NCBI GenBank assembly: GCA_030762935.1
Contig: CM060888.1
Span: 118,617,468 to 118,681,467 of the forward strand
Reading direction: 5' to 3'
Source of the DNA: Hymenopus coronatus
Taxonomy: Eukaryota > Arthropoda > Insecta > Mantodea > Hymenopodidae
Length of the DNA stretch: 64,000 bases
In this document: one piece after another, positions 32,848 through 48,100 of the stretch
How the letters are laid out: each line of letters opens with the position of its first letter
Numbering within the stretch: position 1 is the first letter of the stretch
Position numbers and translations under genes: made by a program
Notes under the pieces: model-generated
Told to the model about the DNA's origin: nothing
The model's database searches: none
The model's input: the letters and a program-made list of their open reading frames with translations, nothing else

Positions 32848-35800
32848 TGGATGGGATGGATGGAATGGGATGGATGAGATGCATGGATGGGATTGATAGA
32901 TGTAATGGATGGATGCGATAGATGGGGTGGTAGGGATGAATGAGGTAGATGGGATGGATGAAATGGATGGTTGTGATGGAAGAAAGGATGGATGCATGGG
33001 ATGGATGGGATGACTTGATGGAATGGATGGGATGGATGGATAAGATAGAGAGAATGAATAGATGTGATGTATGGATGTATGGATGGATGAGATAGATGCA
33101 TGGGATTGACGAATGGGATGGATGCATAGGATGAATGGATGGGATGTTTGCTTGTGATGATTGGATGCGATGGAAGGATGGGATGAATGGAAAGATGGGA
33201 TGAATGGCATGGATGGGATGGATGTGATTGATGGATAGGATGAATGAATGGGATGGATGAGATGAGTGGATGGGATGGGATGGAATGGGATGGATTGATA
33301 AGTTGGATGGGATATATGGATGGGTAGAATGGATGGATGCGATGGGATGGACGGGATGAATGAGACGGAATTAATGGGATGGATGGATAGGATGGATGGA
33401 TGGGCTGTATGGGATGGATGGAATTGAAGGATGGGATGGATGGAATGGGACAGTATGGATAAGATGGGATGGATGGAATGGGATGGATGAAATGATATGG
33501 ATGGGATGAGATGGGATCGATGTGATGGGACGGGATGGGATGGATAAGATGTGATGGATGGGATGGATGGAAGGGATGGATGGATGGATGGATGTGATGG
33601 AAAGGTTGGTATGGATGGGATGAATGAGACGGAATGGATGGGATGGATGGAATGGGATGGATGCGATGGGACGGGATGTATGAGATGTAATGGATAGGAT
33701 GGAAGGATGGGATAGATGGATGGGAGTGATTGATGGTATGGATGGATGGAAGTGATTGATGGGATGGATGGATGGGATGCATGAGGTGGCATGGGATGTA
33801 TGGGATGATCGGTATGGAATGGATAGGATGGTATTATGGAATGGGTGGATGTGATGGAAGGATGGGATGGATAGATGGATAGGATGGATGGATGGGAGTG
33901 TTTAATTGGCTGGATGAATGGAATCGATGGGATGGATGGGATGGATTGATGGTTGGGGTGGATGGGATAGGATGGATGAATGGATGGATAGATGGTATGG
34001 ATGGAAGGGGTAGATGGATGGACAGAGCTGATGGATGGGATGGATGGATGCGATGGATTGGTGGAATGGATGGATGATGTGAATGAATGGGATGGATGGA
34101 TAGTGTGGATGGATGAGCTGGGATAGATCGATTGGATGGAGGGATGGATGGGAGTGATTGATGGAATAGATGGGATGGATGGATGGGTTGAGGTGGGATG
34201 CGATGGATGGGACGATTGGGATGGAATGGATGGGATGGTACTATGAGATGGATGGATGGATGGGATGGATGGTTGAATGGATGGATGGGATGGATGGAAT
34301 GGATCGATGGGATGGATGGTGTGGATGGGTGGGATGGATGGAATGAGACGGATGAGATGGGATCGATGTGATGGGACGGGATGGATGATGTGTGATGGAT
34401 GGGATACATGGATAGCATAAATGGATAGAAGGATGAATGGGATGGATGGATGGTGTTGTGGATGGGATGGATGGATGGATGGGATGCATGGGATGGGGTA
34501 CGATGGAGCGGATGGATGGATGCGATCGATCGATGGGATGGATGGGATGCATTAATGTGATGGATGGATGGGATGGATGAACGGATGGGATGGATCGATG
34601 GGATGAAACGATGCGATGCATTAATGAGATGGATGGATGGGATGGATAAACGGATGGGATGCATTAATGGGATGGATGGATGGGCTGAATGGGATGGATA
34701 GGATGGATGGGATGTGATGGGATGGGATTTGTGGGATTGATGGAAGATGAATGGGATGGAATCATGGGTTGGGATGGATGGCATGGTTTTGATGGGATGG
34801 ATCGGATGGATGGATGGGATGGGTAAATGGGATGGATGGGTTTGATGGTTGGGATGAATTGATGGGATGTTTGCTTGTGATGAATGGATGCGATGGAAGG
34901 ATGGGACGGATGGATGAAAAGGATGGATGGGATGCATGGAATGGGATGGGTGGGATGACTGAGATGGAATGGATGCGATGGATGAATGGACAGATTGTTT
35001 ACTTGTGATGAATGGATTCCATGGAAGGATGGGACGGATAGTTGGGATGGATGGATGAGATAGATGCATGGGATGGATGGATAGAATGAATGGATGGGAT
35101 GTTTGCTTGTGATGAATGGATGCGATGGAAGGATGGGACGGATGCATGGGATGGTTGGGATGGATGAATGGGTTGGATGAAATAGATGAGATGGGATCGA
35201 TTTGATGGGTAGGTTTGGGATGCATGAGATGTGATGAATGGGAGGGATGGATGGGATGGATCATTGGGATGGATGGATTCGATGCATTAATGTGATGGAT
35301 AGATGGGAGTGATGGATGTAATGGATGAACGGTTGGGATGGTTCGATGGGATGCATCGATAAGATGCATTAATTATATGGATGGATGGGATGGATAGATA
35401 AATGTTTGAATGGACGTATGGATGGAAGGGATGGATGGATGGGATTGATAGATGGGATAGATGGGCTGGATAGGATGTATGGAATGGGTGGATGGGATGG
35501 GATTTATGGGATGGATGGAACTGATGGATAGGATGGATTGGATGAAATCATGGGTTGGCATTGGATGGGATGGATGGGACAGATGGATGGGTTGGATGGG
35601 ATTAATGTTTGGATGAATTGATGGGATGTTTGCTTGTGATGAATGAATGGGATGGAAGGATGGGCCGGATGGATGTAATGAATGGATGGGATGGATGTGA
35701 TGGATAAATTGGCTGAGATAGATGCAGGGGATGGATGGATGGGATGTTTGCTTGTTACGAATGGAGTCAAAGGAAGGATGAGACGGATGGATGGGATGAA

Positions 35801-38401
35801 TGCATGGGATGCATGGAATGGGATGGATGGGTTGGATTTGATAGGATCGATTTGATGGGACGATATGGGTTGGATGGGAGGGATGGATGGGATGGAAGAG
35901 ATGGTATGTATGGGATGTCTTGGATGGGATGGGGTTTATGGGATGGATGGAATAGATGGATGGGATGGAATTATGGGTTGGGATGATTCGAATGCGTTGG
36001 AATGGGATGGATAGGAAGGAATGAATGGAATTGAAGAAATGGTATGTATGGGATGGGTGGGTGGGATGGATGGATGGATAGATGGATGGATGGGACAGAT
36101 GGATGTATGGGCTGGATGGAATGGGAATAATGGATGAATAAATGGATAAATGGAAGGATGGTTGAATGGGATGAATGGATGCGATGGATCGATGGGATGC
36201 ATTAATGTGATGGATGGATAGATTCGATGGTTGGGATGAATTGTATGGATGGATGGTGTTGATGGATGGGATGCTTGTGATGGGATGGAATGGATGGGAT
36301 GGTATGTAAGAGAAGTGGATGGGATGGATGGAATGGATTAATGTGATTTGATGGATGGGTGGATGGGATGATTGGATGGGCTGGATGGGATGAAATGGAT
36401 GGACGGATTAATGGATGGATAGATGGATGGATCAATGGTATGGATGGTGGAATGAGATGGATGGATGGGATGTATGGATGGGGAGGATGGAGTGGAATTA
36501 TGGATGGGATGGATGGTGTGGAAAGATGGGTTGGATGGTGTGGATGGATGGGATGGATGGATGGGATGAATGGATGGTGTAGATGGATGGGATGAGATGG
36601 ATGAGATGGGATGGATGGACGGATGGGAAGGATGGATGTGTTGGATGTAATTGATGGATAAATGGGATTGATGGGAAGGGATTGATAGGACTGAATGCGA
36701 GGGATGAGATGGGATGGATGGGATGTGATGAATGGGATGGAATGGTTGGGATGAATGGATAGGAAGTATGGATGGGATGAATGGATGGGATGAATGGATG
36801 GGATGGATGGATGGGGGGGATGGTGGGTGGTATGGTTTGATGTGATGAAAGGGTAGGATGGATGGATGGGTTCGAAGGTTTAAATGGATGGAAGGGATGG
36901 ATGGAAGGGATGGATGGAAGGGATGGATAGATGGGATTGATGGGATAGCATGGATGGCATGGAATGAATGGAATGGACGGGATGGGATGGATGGGATGGA
37001 ATGGATGGGTTGGAATGGATGGTAATTATGGAATGCATGTATTTGTTGGGATGGGTTTGATGGGATAGATAGAATGGATGGATGGGATGGAATCATGCGT
37101 TGGGATGGATAGGACGGGATGGATGGAATGCGATGGATGGGATGGATGGATGGATGGGATTGGTGGATGGGACGAATGAATGGGATGGATGAGACAGGTT
37201 GATGGGATTGATGGATGGATGGGATAGACGGGATCGGATGGATGCATAAGATGGATGGATGGGAAGGGTGGATTGGATGGATGGATGTGATAGATGGGTT
37301 CCGTTGTATGGGAAGAATAAGACGAAATGAATGGGATAGGCTACATGGGATGGGTGGAAAGGGAAAGGATGGATGAGATGGGATTGATGGGATATTTTGG
37401 ATGGGATGGATGGGATGAATGGAATGCAATGAACGGGATGGATAAATGGGATAGAAGGATTCAATGGATGATTGGCATGAATGGTATGGATGGAATTGAT
37501 GGGATGGATGGGAAGGAATGTATTGAATGGGATGAGAAGGTTAGGTAGTGATGGATGGTGTGGGATGGATGGGATGGAATATATGGGTTGGAATGGTTGG
37601 GTTGGTATGGCTGGGATGCATGGGTTGGGATACATGGGATTGGATGTCAGGAATGGATTTGGAATGATGGGATGAATTGGATGGATGCATGGTATGTTTG
37701 CTTGTGATTAATGGATGCGATGGTAGGATGGGACGGATGGATGGGATGCATGAAATAGGATGGATGGGATTGGTGGATGTTGTGAATGATTGGGAAGGAT
37801 GGGATGGTTTGATGGGATGAATGAGATGGGGTGGATGGATCAGATGGATGCGATGGATGGGTTGGAATAGATGGGATGGGTGGAAAGGGAAAGGTTGGAT
37901 GAGATGGGATGGATGGAATACGATGGATGCGATGCGATGATTGGAATGGAAAGGATGGGATGGAAGAATGGATAGGATGGATGAATGGGATGTATGGATG
38001 GGACAGTTGGATGTGTTGGATGGGATGGAATAGATGTTTGGGATGAATGGATGGGATGTTTCGTTGTGATGAATGGATACGATGGAAGGATGGGAGGGCT
38101 GGATCAGATGGATGGATGGGATGCGTGGAATGGGATATATGGGATTAATGAGATGCATGTACTTGTTGGGATGGGTTTGAAATGTAAATGTCGTGTTATT
38201 TAAGGACGCTCTTTAACTGTTGTGGTTCTCAGCGTCCCATTCTAAATTGGGCGTGAAAGACCGCTTAATTTTGCTCAGAGGCCTCTCAATCAGGCTTTTA
38301 CGTGCCGTAAATCTACGACACGGGACCAACGGCTTTACTTCCCTTCCGAAGGAAGCCATGCTAAGGATTTTTACGCCCGAAAATATCGATCGTCTTCCGC
38401 C

Positions 38402-38412
38402 GGGTTTGAACC
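38402..38412 (-). promoter_or_regulatory. Pol III B box of SINE-B (unit 1)
   Basis: Reads GGTTCAAACCC on the minus strand, at normal spacing from the A box. Confidence 0.8.
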
Positions 38413-38445
38413 CGCAACCTTCGGTATATCAAGTCATCATGGTAA

Positions 38446-38456
38446 CCATTACACCA
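38446..38456 (-). promoter_or_regulatory. Pol III A box of SINE-B (unit 1)
   Basis: Reads TGGTGTAATGG on the minus strand, about 12 bases from the 5' end of the SINE; a Val/Glu-type tRNA head. Confidence 0.78.
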
Positions 38457-41400
38457 CAGAGGACGACGGATGGGTTTGATGGGATAGATAGAATGCATGG
38501 ATGGGATGGAATCATGCTTTGGGATGGATAGGACGGGATGGATGGAATGGGATGGATAGGATGTGATGGATGAGATGGAAGGATGGATAGGATGAATGAA
38601 TGGGATGTATGGATGGGACAGTTGGATGAGTTGGATGGGATGGAATAGATGGTTGGGATGAATGGATGGGATGTTTGCTTGTGATGAATGGATTCAATGG
38701 AAGGATGGGACGGACGGATCAGATGAATGGATGGGATGAATGAGATAAAATGGATGGGATGGATGGGTTGGATGGATGGGATGTTTGCTTGTAATAAATG
38801 GATTCGATGGAAGGATGGGATGGAAGGATGTGATGCATGGAAAGGGATGGATGGTTTTGATGGATGGGACAGATGGAATGTGATGGGATCGATGTGATGG
38901 GGCGTAATAGATGTGATGGGATGGTTGAGATGTGATGTGATGCATGGGATAGATGGATGCAATGGATGAATTGGATGGATGGATGGGTAGAATGGAATGG
39001 ATGGATGGTTGGTGGTTGATGTGGATGGATGGGATGGATGGAATGAGATCGATGAGTTGGGATCGATGGGATGGGATGCTTGAGGTGTTTTGGGTGTGAT
39101 GGATGGAGGGCATAGATGGATGGGAGGAATGGAATGGATGAATGGGATGGGTGGAATAGAAGGAATGGTATGTATGCGATGGATGGATGGGATAGATGGA
39201 TAGATGGATGGATGGAATGGATAGATGGGAGGGATGGCTGAGATGGATGGATGGAAGTTATTGATGGGATGGCTGGATGGATGGGATGGATGAATGGGTT
39301 GGTTGGGAATGGATGGATGAATAAATGGATAGATGGCTGGATGAATGGAATGGATGGATAGGATGCATTATTGGGCTTGATGCATGAGATGGATGGTTGC
39401 GACGGATGGAAGGATGCATGCATAAATGGTTGAAGGGTTGGATGGGATGGATGGATGGGCTGGAGGGGATGGGATTTATGGGATGCATGTATTTGTTGGG
39501 ATGATTGGGATGGGTTTGATAGGATAGATAGAAAGGATGGATGGGATGGAATCATGCGTTGCGATGGATAGGACGGGATGGATGGAATGCGATGGATGGG
39601 ATGGATAGGATGGGATGGATAGGAAGGATGTATGGATGTGACAGTAGGGTGTGTTGGATAGGATGAAATAGATGGTTGGAATGAATGGATGGGATGTTTG
39701 CTTGTGATGAATGGATTCGATGGAAGGATGGGACGGATGGATCAGATGGATGGATGGGATGCATGGAATGGGAGGGATGAATGAGATGCAATGGATGGGA
39801 TGGGTGGGTTGGTTGGATGGGATTAATGGATAAGATGTTTGCTTGTGATAAATGGATTCGATGGAAGGATTGTACTGATCTTTGGGATGCATGGAAAGGG
39901 ATGGATGGTTTGGATGGATGGAATGTGATGGATGAGATGGGATTGATGTGATGGGTCGGGATAGATGGGATGGTTCAGATGTGATGTGATGGATGGAATG
40001 GATTGAATGGATGGGATGGAAGGGTGGAATGGAGGGATTGGATGAATGGGATGGATGGTTTGGATGCCTGGGCTGGATGGTGTGGTTGGATGGGATGTAT
40101 GGGATGCATGGATGGAATGCATGATATGAGATGGGTTGGGACGGATGGGATGAATGGTATGAAATGCAAGGAAATGTATGTATGGGATGGGTGGATGGGA
40201 TGGATGGACGGGATGGATGGATAAATAAATGAATGAGATGGATTGGATGGATATGAGTGTTTGAAGGGATGGATGGGATGGATTGATGATATGGATGGAT
40301 GGGATGGGATGGATGGATGAATAAATGGATACATGGAAGGATGGGTAGGATGAATGGATTTGATGGATGGATGGTGTTGATGTATGGGATGGATGGATGA
40401 TGTGGATGGATGGTATGGGGTACGATGGTTGGGATAGGATGGATGGATGCGATGGATGCATGAGATGGAGGGTAGTGATGGATGGGATGGATCAGTGGGA
40501 TGGATGGGAGTGATGGATGGAATGGATGAACGGTTCGGATTGTTCGATGGGTAGAATCGATAGGATGCATTAATTTTATGGATGGGATGGATGGATAAAT
40601 GTTTGAATGGACGTATGGATGGCAGGGATGGATGGATGGGATAGATGGGCTGGATAGGATGGATGGGATGGGATTTATGGGATGGATGGGATGGAATCAT
40701 GGGTTGGCATTGGATGGGATGGATGAAATGGGTTTGATGGTATGTTTGGGATAGATGGATGGGATGGAAGGATGGATGGGACAGATGGATGGGTTGGATG
40801 GGATTGATGGTTTGGATGAATTGATGGGAAGTTTGCTTGTGATGAATGGATGCGATGGAAGGATGGGCCGGAAGGATGAAATGGATGGATGGGATGTTTG
40901 TTTGTTATGAATGAAGTCGATGGAAGGATGAGACGGATGGATGGGATGAATGCATGGAATGGGATGGATGGGTTGGATGAGATAGATGAGATAGGATCGA
41001 TTTGATGGGACGGGATGGGTTGGATGAGAGGTGATAGATGGGAGGGATTGATGGAATGGGATGGAATGGAAGAGATTGTATGTATGGGATGGCTTCGATG
41101 GGGTGGATGGGATGGGATTTATGGGATGGATGGAATGGATGCATGGGATGGAATCATGGGTTGGGATGGATGGGATGATTCGAATGGGTTGGAATGGGAT
41201 GGATAGGATGGAATGAATGGAATGGAAGAAATGGTATGTATGGGATGGGTGGGTGGGATGGAAGGATGGGATGGATGTATGTGCTGGATGGAATGGGAAT
41301 GATGGATGAATAACTGGATAAATGGAAGGATGGTTGAATGGGATGAATGGATGGGATGGATGGATGGAATCATTAATTTGATGGATGGATTGGATTGATG

Positions 41401-42154
41401 GATAGATTCAATGGTTGAGATGAATTTTATGGATGGATGGTGTGGATGGATGGGATGGAATGGATGGGATGATATGTATAAGATGGGTGGATGGGATGGA
41501 TGGAATGGATGAAGGTGATTTGATGGGTGGGATGGGTGGATGGGATGATTGGATGGGCTGCATGGGATGACATGGATTGATGGATAAATGGGATGGATGG
41601 TGGAATGAGATGGTCGATGGGATGTATGGATGGGGAGGATGGAGTGGAGTGATAGATGGGATGGTGTGGATGGATGGGTTGGATTGTGTGGATGGATGGG
41701 ATGGATGGATGGGAAGAATGGGATGAATGGGTGGTGTATATGGATGGGATGAGATGTGATGGATGGGAAGGATGGATGGGTTGGATGTAATTGATGGATA
41801 AATGGGACGGATGGATGGCATGAATGGGAAGGGATTGATAGGACTGGATGCGAGGGATGAGAAGGGATGGATGGGATGTGATGGATTTGATGGGATGGTT
41901 GGAATGGGATAGATAGAATGGAGGATGGGATGGAATCATGCGTTGGGATGGATAGGACGGGATGGATGAAATGCGATGGATGGGATGGATGGATGGGATT
42001 GGTGGATGGGACGAATGAATGGGATGGATGAGACAGATTGATGGGCTGGGATTGATGGATGGATGTGATGGACGGGATCGGATGGATGCATAAGATGGAT
42101 GGATGGGAAGAGTGGATTGGATGGATGGATGTGATGGATTGGTTCGGTTGTATG

Positions 42155-45100
42155 GGAAGAATAAGACGAAATGAATGGGATAGGCTAGATGGGATGGATG
42201 GAAAGGATGGATGAGTTGGGATGGATGGGATATTTTGGATGGGATGGATGGGATGAATGGAATGCAATGGACGGGATGGATAAATGGGATAGAAGGATTG
42301 AATTGTATGGATGAGATTGATGGGATGGGATGGATGGGAAGGAATGTATTGAATGGGATGAGACGGTTAGGTAGGGATGGATGGTGTGGGATGGATGGGA
42401 TGGAATATATGGGTTGGAACGTTTGGGGTGGTATGGCTGGGATGCGTGGCTTGGGATACATGGGATGGGATGGAACGAATGGAATTGGAATGATGGCATG
42501 AAATGGATGGATGCATGGTATGTTTGCTTGTGATTAATGGATGCGATGGTAGGATGGGACGGATGGATGGGATGCATGAAATAGGATGGATGGGATTGGT
42601 GGAAGGTGTGAATGAATGGGAAGGATGGGATGGTTTGAAGGGATGAATGGGATGGGATGGATGGATCAGATGGATGGATGAGATGGATGCGATGGATGGG
42701 TTGGAATAGATGCAATGGATGGAAAGGGAAAGGTTGGATGAGATGGGATGGATGGAATACGATGGATGCGATGCGATGATTGGAATGGATTGGATGGAAG
42801 AATGGATAGGATGGATGAATGGGATGTATGGATGGGACAGTTGGATATGTTGGATGGGATGGAATAGACGGTTCGGATGAATGGATGGGATGTTTCGTTG
42901 TGATGAATGGATACGATGGAAGGATGGGACGGCTGGATCAGATGGATGGATGGATGGGGTGCATGGAATGGGATATATGGGATGAATGAGATGGAATGGA
43001 TGGGATGCTTGGGATGGAATGGATGGATGAATGGGATGGATGGATAGGATGCATTATTGGGATTGATGCATGGGATGGATGGTTGGGGCGGTTGGAAGGA
43101 TGGATGGATCGGATGGATGGGCTGGATGGGATGAATGGGATGGGATGGATGGGATTTATGGGATGCATGTATTTGTTGGGATGGGTTTGAAATGTAAATG
43201 TAAATGTCGTGTTATTTAAGGACGCTCTTTAACTGTTGTGGTTCTCAGCGTCCCATTCTAAATTGGGCGTGAAAGACCGCTTAATTTTGCTCAGAGGCCT
43301 CTCAATCAGGCTTTTACGTGCCGTAAATCCACGACACGGGACCAACGGCTTTACTTCCCTTCCGAAAGAAGCCATGCTAAGGATTTTTACGCCCGAAAAT
43401 ATCGATCGTCTTCCGCCGGGTTTGAACCCGCAACCTTCGGTATATCAAGTCATCATGGTAACCATTACACCACAGAGGACGACGGATGGGTTTGATGGGA
43501 TAGATAGAATTGATGGATGGGATGGAATCATGCGTTGGGATGGATAGGACGGGATGGATGGAATGGGATGGATAGGATGGGATGGATGAGATGGAAGGAT
43601 GGATAGAATGGATGGATGGGACAGTTGGATGTGTTGGATGGGATGGAATAGATGGTTGGGATGAATGGATGGGATGTTTGCTTGTGATAAATGGATTCGA
43701 TGTAAGGATGGGATGGAAGGATGGGATGCATGGAAAGGGATGGATGGTTTTGATGGATGGGACAGATGGAATATGATGGGATCGATGTGATGGGGCGGGA
43801 TAGATGGGATGGGATGGTTAAGATGTGATGTGATGCATGGGATAGATCGATGCAATGGGTGAATTGGATGGATGGAATGGATCGATGGGATGGATGGATG
43901 GGTAGAATGGAATGGATGGATGGATGGTTGGTGGTTGATGTGGATGGCTGGAATGAGATGGATGAGTTGGGATCGATGTGATGGGACGGGATGGATGGGG
44001 TGGGATGCTTGAGGTGTATTGGGTGTAATGGATGGAGGGGATGGATGGATGGATGGGAGGAATGGAATGGATGGATGGGATGGTCAGATGGGATGCATGG
44101 GATGGGTGGATGGGATGGAAGGATGGATGGGACAGATGGATGGGTTGGATGGGATTGATGGTTTGGATGAATTGATGGGAAGTTTGTTTGTGATGAATGG
44201 ATGCGATGGAAGGATGGGCCGGATGGATGAAATGGATGGATGGGATGCTTGGATTGGGATGGATAAAATGGCTGAGATAGATGCATTGGATGGATGGGAT
44301 GTTTGTTATGAATGGAGTCGATGGAAGAATGAGACGGATGGATGGGATGAATGCATGGAATGGGATGGATGGGTTGGATGAGATAGATGAGATAGGATCG
44401 ATTTGATGGGACGGGATGGGTTGGATGAGAGGTGATGGATGGGAGGGATTGATGGGAAGGGATGGAATGGAAGAGGTTGTATGTATGGGATGGCTTCGAT
44501 AGGGTGGATGGGATGGGATTTATGGGATGGATGGAATGGATGCATGGGATGCAATCATGAGTTGGGATGAATGGGATGATTCAAATGGGTTGGAATGGGA
44601 TGGATAGGATGGAATGAATGGAATGGAAGAAATTGTATGTATGGGATGGGTGGGTTGGATGGATGGGATGGATGTATGTGCTGGATGGGATGGATGGGTT
44701 GGATGGATGGGATGTTTGCTTGTGATAAATGGATTCGATGGAAGGATGGGACTGATGAATGGGATGGAAGGATGGGATGCATGGAAAGGAAGGATGGTTT
44801 TGATGGATGGGAAGTATGGGACGGATGGAATATGATGGAATCGATGTGATGGGTCGGCATAGATGGGATGGTTGAGATGTGATGTGATGCATGGGATGGA
44901 TGGATGCAATGGATGAATTGGATGGATGGAATGGATCGATGGGGTGGATGGAGGGATGAATGGAATGGATGGATAGTTGGTGGTTGATGTGAATGTATGT
45001 ATGGGATGGATGGAATGAGATGGATGAGTTGGGATCTATAATGTAACAGGACGGATGGGATGTTTGAGGTGTATTGGATGTGATGGATGGAGGGGTTGGA

Positions 45101-48100
45101 TGGATGGATGGGAGGAATGGAATGGATGGATGGGATGGGTGGAATGGAAGGAATGGTATGTATGGGATGGATGGGATGGATGGATGGGTAGATGGATGGA
45201 TAGAATGGATAGATGGGAGGGATGGCTGAGATGGATGGATGGGGTTATTGATGGAATGGATGGATGGATGATATGGATGAATGGGTTGGTTGGGAATGGA
45301 TGGAGAATAAATGGATAGATGGATGGATGAATGGGATGGATGGATAGGATGCATTATTGGGCTTGATGCATTGGATGGATAGTTGCGACGGATGGAAGGA
45401 TGCATGCATAAATGGTTGAAGGGATGGATGGGATCGGATTTATGGGATGATTGGAATGGGTTTGATGGGATAGATAGAATGGATGGATGGGATGGAATCA
45501 TGCGTTGCGATGGATAGGACGGGATGGATGGAATGCGATGGATGGGATGGAAGGATGTATAGGATGGATGTATGGATGGGACAGTTAGATGTGTTGGATG
45601 GGATGAAATAGATGATTGGGATGTTTGCATGTGATGAATGGATTCGATGGAAGGATGGGACGGATGGATCAGATGGATGGATAAAATGCATTGAATGGGA
45701 GGGATGAATGAGATGGAATGGATGGGATGGTTGGGTTGGATGGATGGGATTAATGGATAAGATGTTTGGTTGTGATAAATGGATTCGATGGAAGGGATGC
45801 ATGGAAAGGAATGGATGGTTTAGATGGATGGGATGTATGGAATGTGATGGATGAGATGGGATCGATGTGATGGGTCGGGATAGATGGGATGGGATGGTTC
45901 AGATGTGATGTGATGGATGGATGTAGTGGATGGGATGGATGGATGTAGTGGATTGAATGGATGGGATGGATGGATGGAATGGGTGGATTGGATGAATGGA
46001 ATGGATGCATATGCTGGATGGTGTGAATGAATAGGATGGATGGATGGAATGCATGGATGGGATGCATGATATCAGGTGGGGTGGGACGGATGGGATGAAT
46101 GGTATGGAATGTAAGGAATGGTATGTATGTGAAGGGAGGATGGGATGGATGGACGGGATGGATGGATAGATAAAGAATGAGAATGATGGATTGGATGGAT
46201 GTGAGTGTTTGAAGGGATGGATGGGATGGATTGATGATATGGATGGATGGGATGGATTGATGATATGGATGGATGGGATGGATGGATGAATAAATGGATA
46301 CATGGAAGGATGGATTGGATGAATGGATTGGATGAATGGATTTGATGGATGGATGGTGTTGATGTATGGGATGGATGGATGGGATGGGGTACGATGGACG
46401 GGATGGGATGGATGGATGCATGAGATGGATGGGAGTGATGGATGGGATGGACGGATTCGATGCATTAATGTGATGGATGGATGGGAGTGATGGATGGAAT
46501 GGATGAACGGTTGGGATGGTTCGATGGGATGACTCGATAGCATGCATTAATTTTATGGATGGATGGATAAACGTTTGAATGGACGTATGGATGGAAGGGA
46601 TGGATGGGCTGCATGGGATGGATAGGATGGATGGAATGGGTGGATGGGATGGGATTTATGGGATGGATGGAAGATATGTATGCGATGGAATCATGGGTTG
46701 GCATTGGATGCGATGGATGGAAAGGGTTGGATGGGATAGATGGATGGGATGGAAGGATGGATGGGATGGAAGGATGGATTGGATGGATGGGACAGATGGA
46801 TGGGTTGGATGGGATTGATGGTTTGGATGAATTGATGGGATGTTTGCTTGTGATGAATGGATGGGCCGGATGGATGAAATGGATGGGCAAGAATTGGGAT
46901 GGATGGGATGGATAAAATGGCTGAGATAGATGCATGGGATGGATGGGATGTTTGCTTGTTATGAATGGAGTCGATGGAAGGATGAGACGGATGGATGGGA
47001 TGAATGCATGGAATGGGATGGTTGAGTTGGATGCGATAGATGAGATAGGATCGATTTGATTGGACGGGATGGGTTGGATGAGAGGTGATGGATGGGAGGG
47101 ATGAATGGGATGGGGTGGGATTGATTGGATGGGATGGAATGGAAGAGATGGTATGTATGGGATGGCTTGAATGGGGTGGATGGGATGGGATTTATGGGAT
47201 GGATGGGATGGAATCATGGGTTGGGATGGATGGGATGATTCGAATGGGTTGGAATGGGATGGCTAGGATGAATGAATGGAATGGGAGAAATGGTATGTAT
47301 GGGATGGGTGGGTGGGATGGATAGATGGGTGGATGGGACGGATGGATGGGATGGATGTATGGGCTGGATGGAATGGTAATGATGGATGAATAAATGGATA
47401 AATGGAAGGATGGTTGAATGGGATGAATGGATAGGATGTATGGATAGGATGGGATGGATCGATGGGGTGGATGAATGGGACGCATTAATGTGATGGATGG
47501 ATTGGATGGATGGATAGAATCGATGGTTGGGATGAATTGTATGGATGGATTGGATGGATGGGATGCTTGTGATGGGATGGGATAATATGTATGCGATTGG
47601 TGCATGGGATGGATGGATGCAATGGATGAATGTGATTTGATGGATGGGATGGATGAATAGCTGGATGGATGGGTGGATGGGATGATTGGATGGGCTGGAT
47701 GGGATGAAATGGATGGATAGATGGATGAATGGGATGGATGGTGGAATGAGATGGATGGATGGGATGTATTAATGGGATGTATGGATGGGAAGGATGGAGT
47801 AGAGTGATGGATGGGATGGATGGTGTGGATGGATGGGTTGGATAGTGTGGATGGATGGGATGGATGATTGGGATGGATGGATGGGAAGAATGGAATGGAT
47901 GGATGGGATGAATGGTTGGTGTAGATGGATGGGATGAGATGGATGAGATGTGATGGATGGGATTTAATGGGATGGATGGATGGGTTGGATGTAATTGATG
48001 GATAAATGGGATGGATGGATGGCATGAATGGGAAGGGATTGATAGGACTGGATGCGAGGGATGAGTTGGGATGAATGGGATTTGATGGGATGGATGGGAT

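Larger units (their letters stand above)
38181..38467 (-). mobile_element. SINE-B, full-length, in higher-order unit 1
   Basis: A 287 bp minus-strand SINE with tRNA-like head, body and ACATTT-type tail. Target duplication GGATGGGTTTGA at 38169-38180 and 38468-38479. Shares with the copy at 43191 a 9-10 bp deletion (CAGGCTTTTACG in place of CAGGCTTGAGGTTCTTTTACG-type sequence at 10588 and 12307). The frame at 38220-38531 is SINE sequence, not a gene. Confidence 0.93.
37311..42154. repeat. Higher-order satellite unit 1 (4844 bp)
   Basis: Bounded by the rare word GGAAGAATAAGACGAAATG (37311) and its next occurrence. It contains GAATCATG landmarks at 38509, 39549 and 41933, a SINE-B at 38181-38467 and ATAAATGGATAAATGGAAGG near 41308. 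The word order matches units 2 and 3. Confidence 0.82.

Noticed and set aside
36799..36828. Strong G-quadruplex at the longest G run
   Set aside because: Only a few runs of three or more G lie close together; most of the array has runs of two, so a stable canonical quadruplex cannot be claimed from sequence alone.
38220..43547. Two nearly identical 103-codon plus frames at 38220-38531 and 43236-43547, and a related one at 10666-10932
   Set aside because: They read through SINE-B on the antisense strand; similarity between them is SINE similarity, not a conserved gene.
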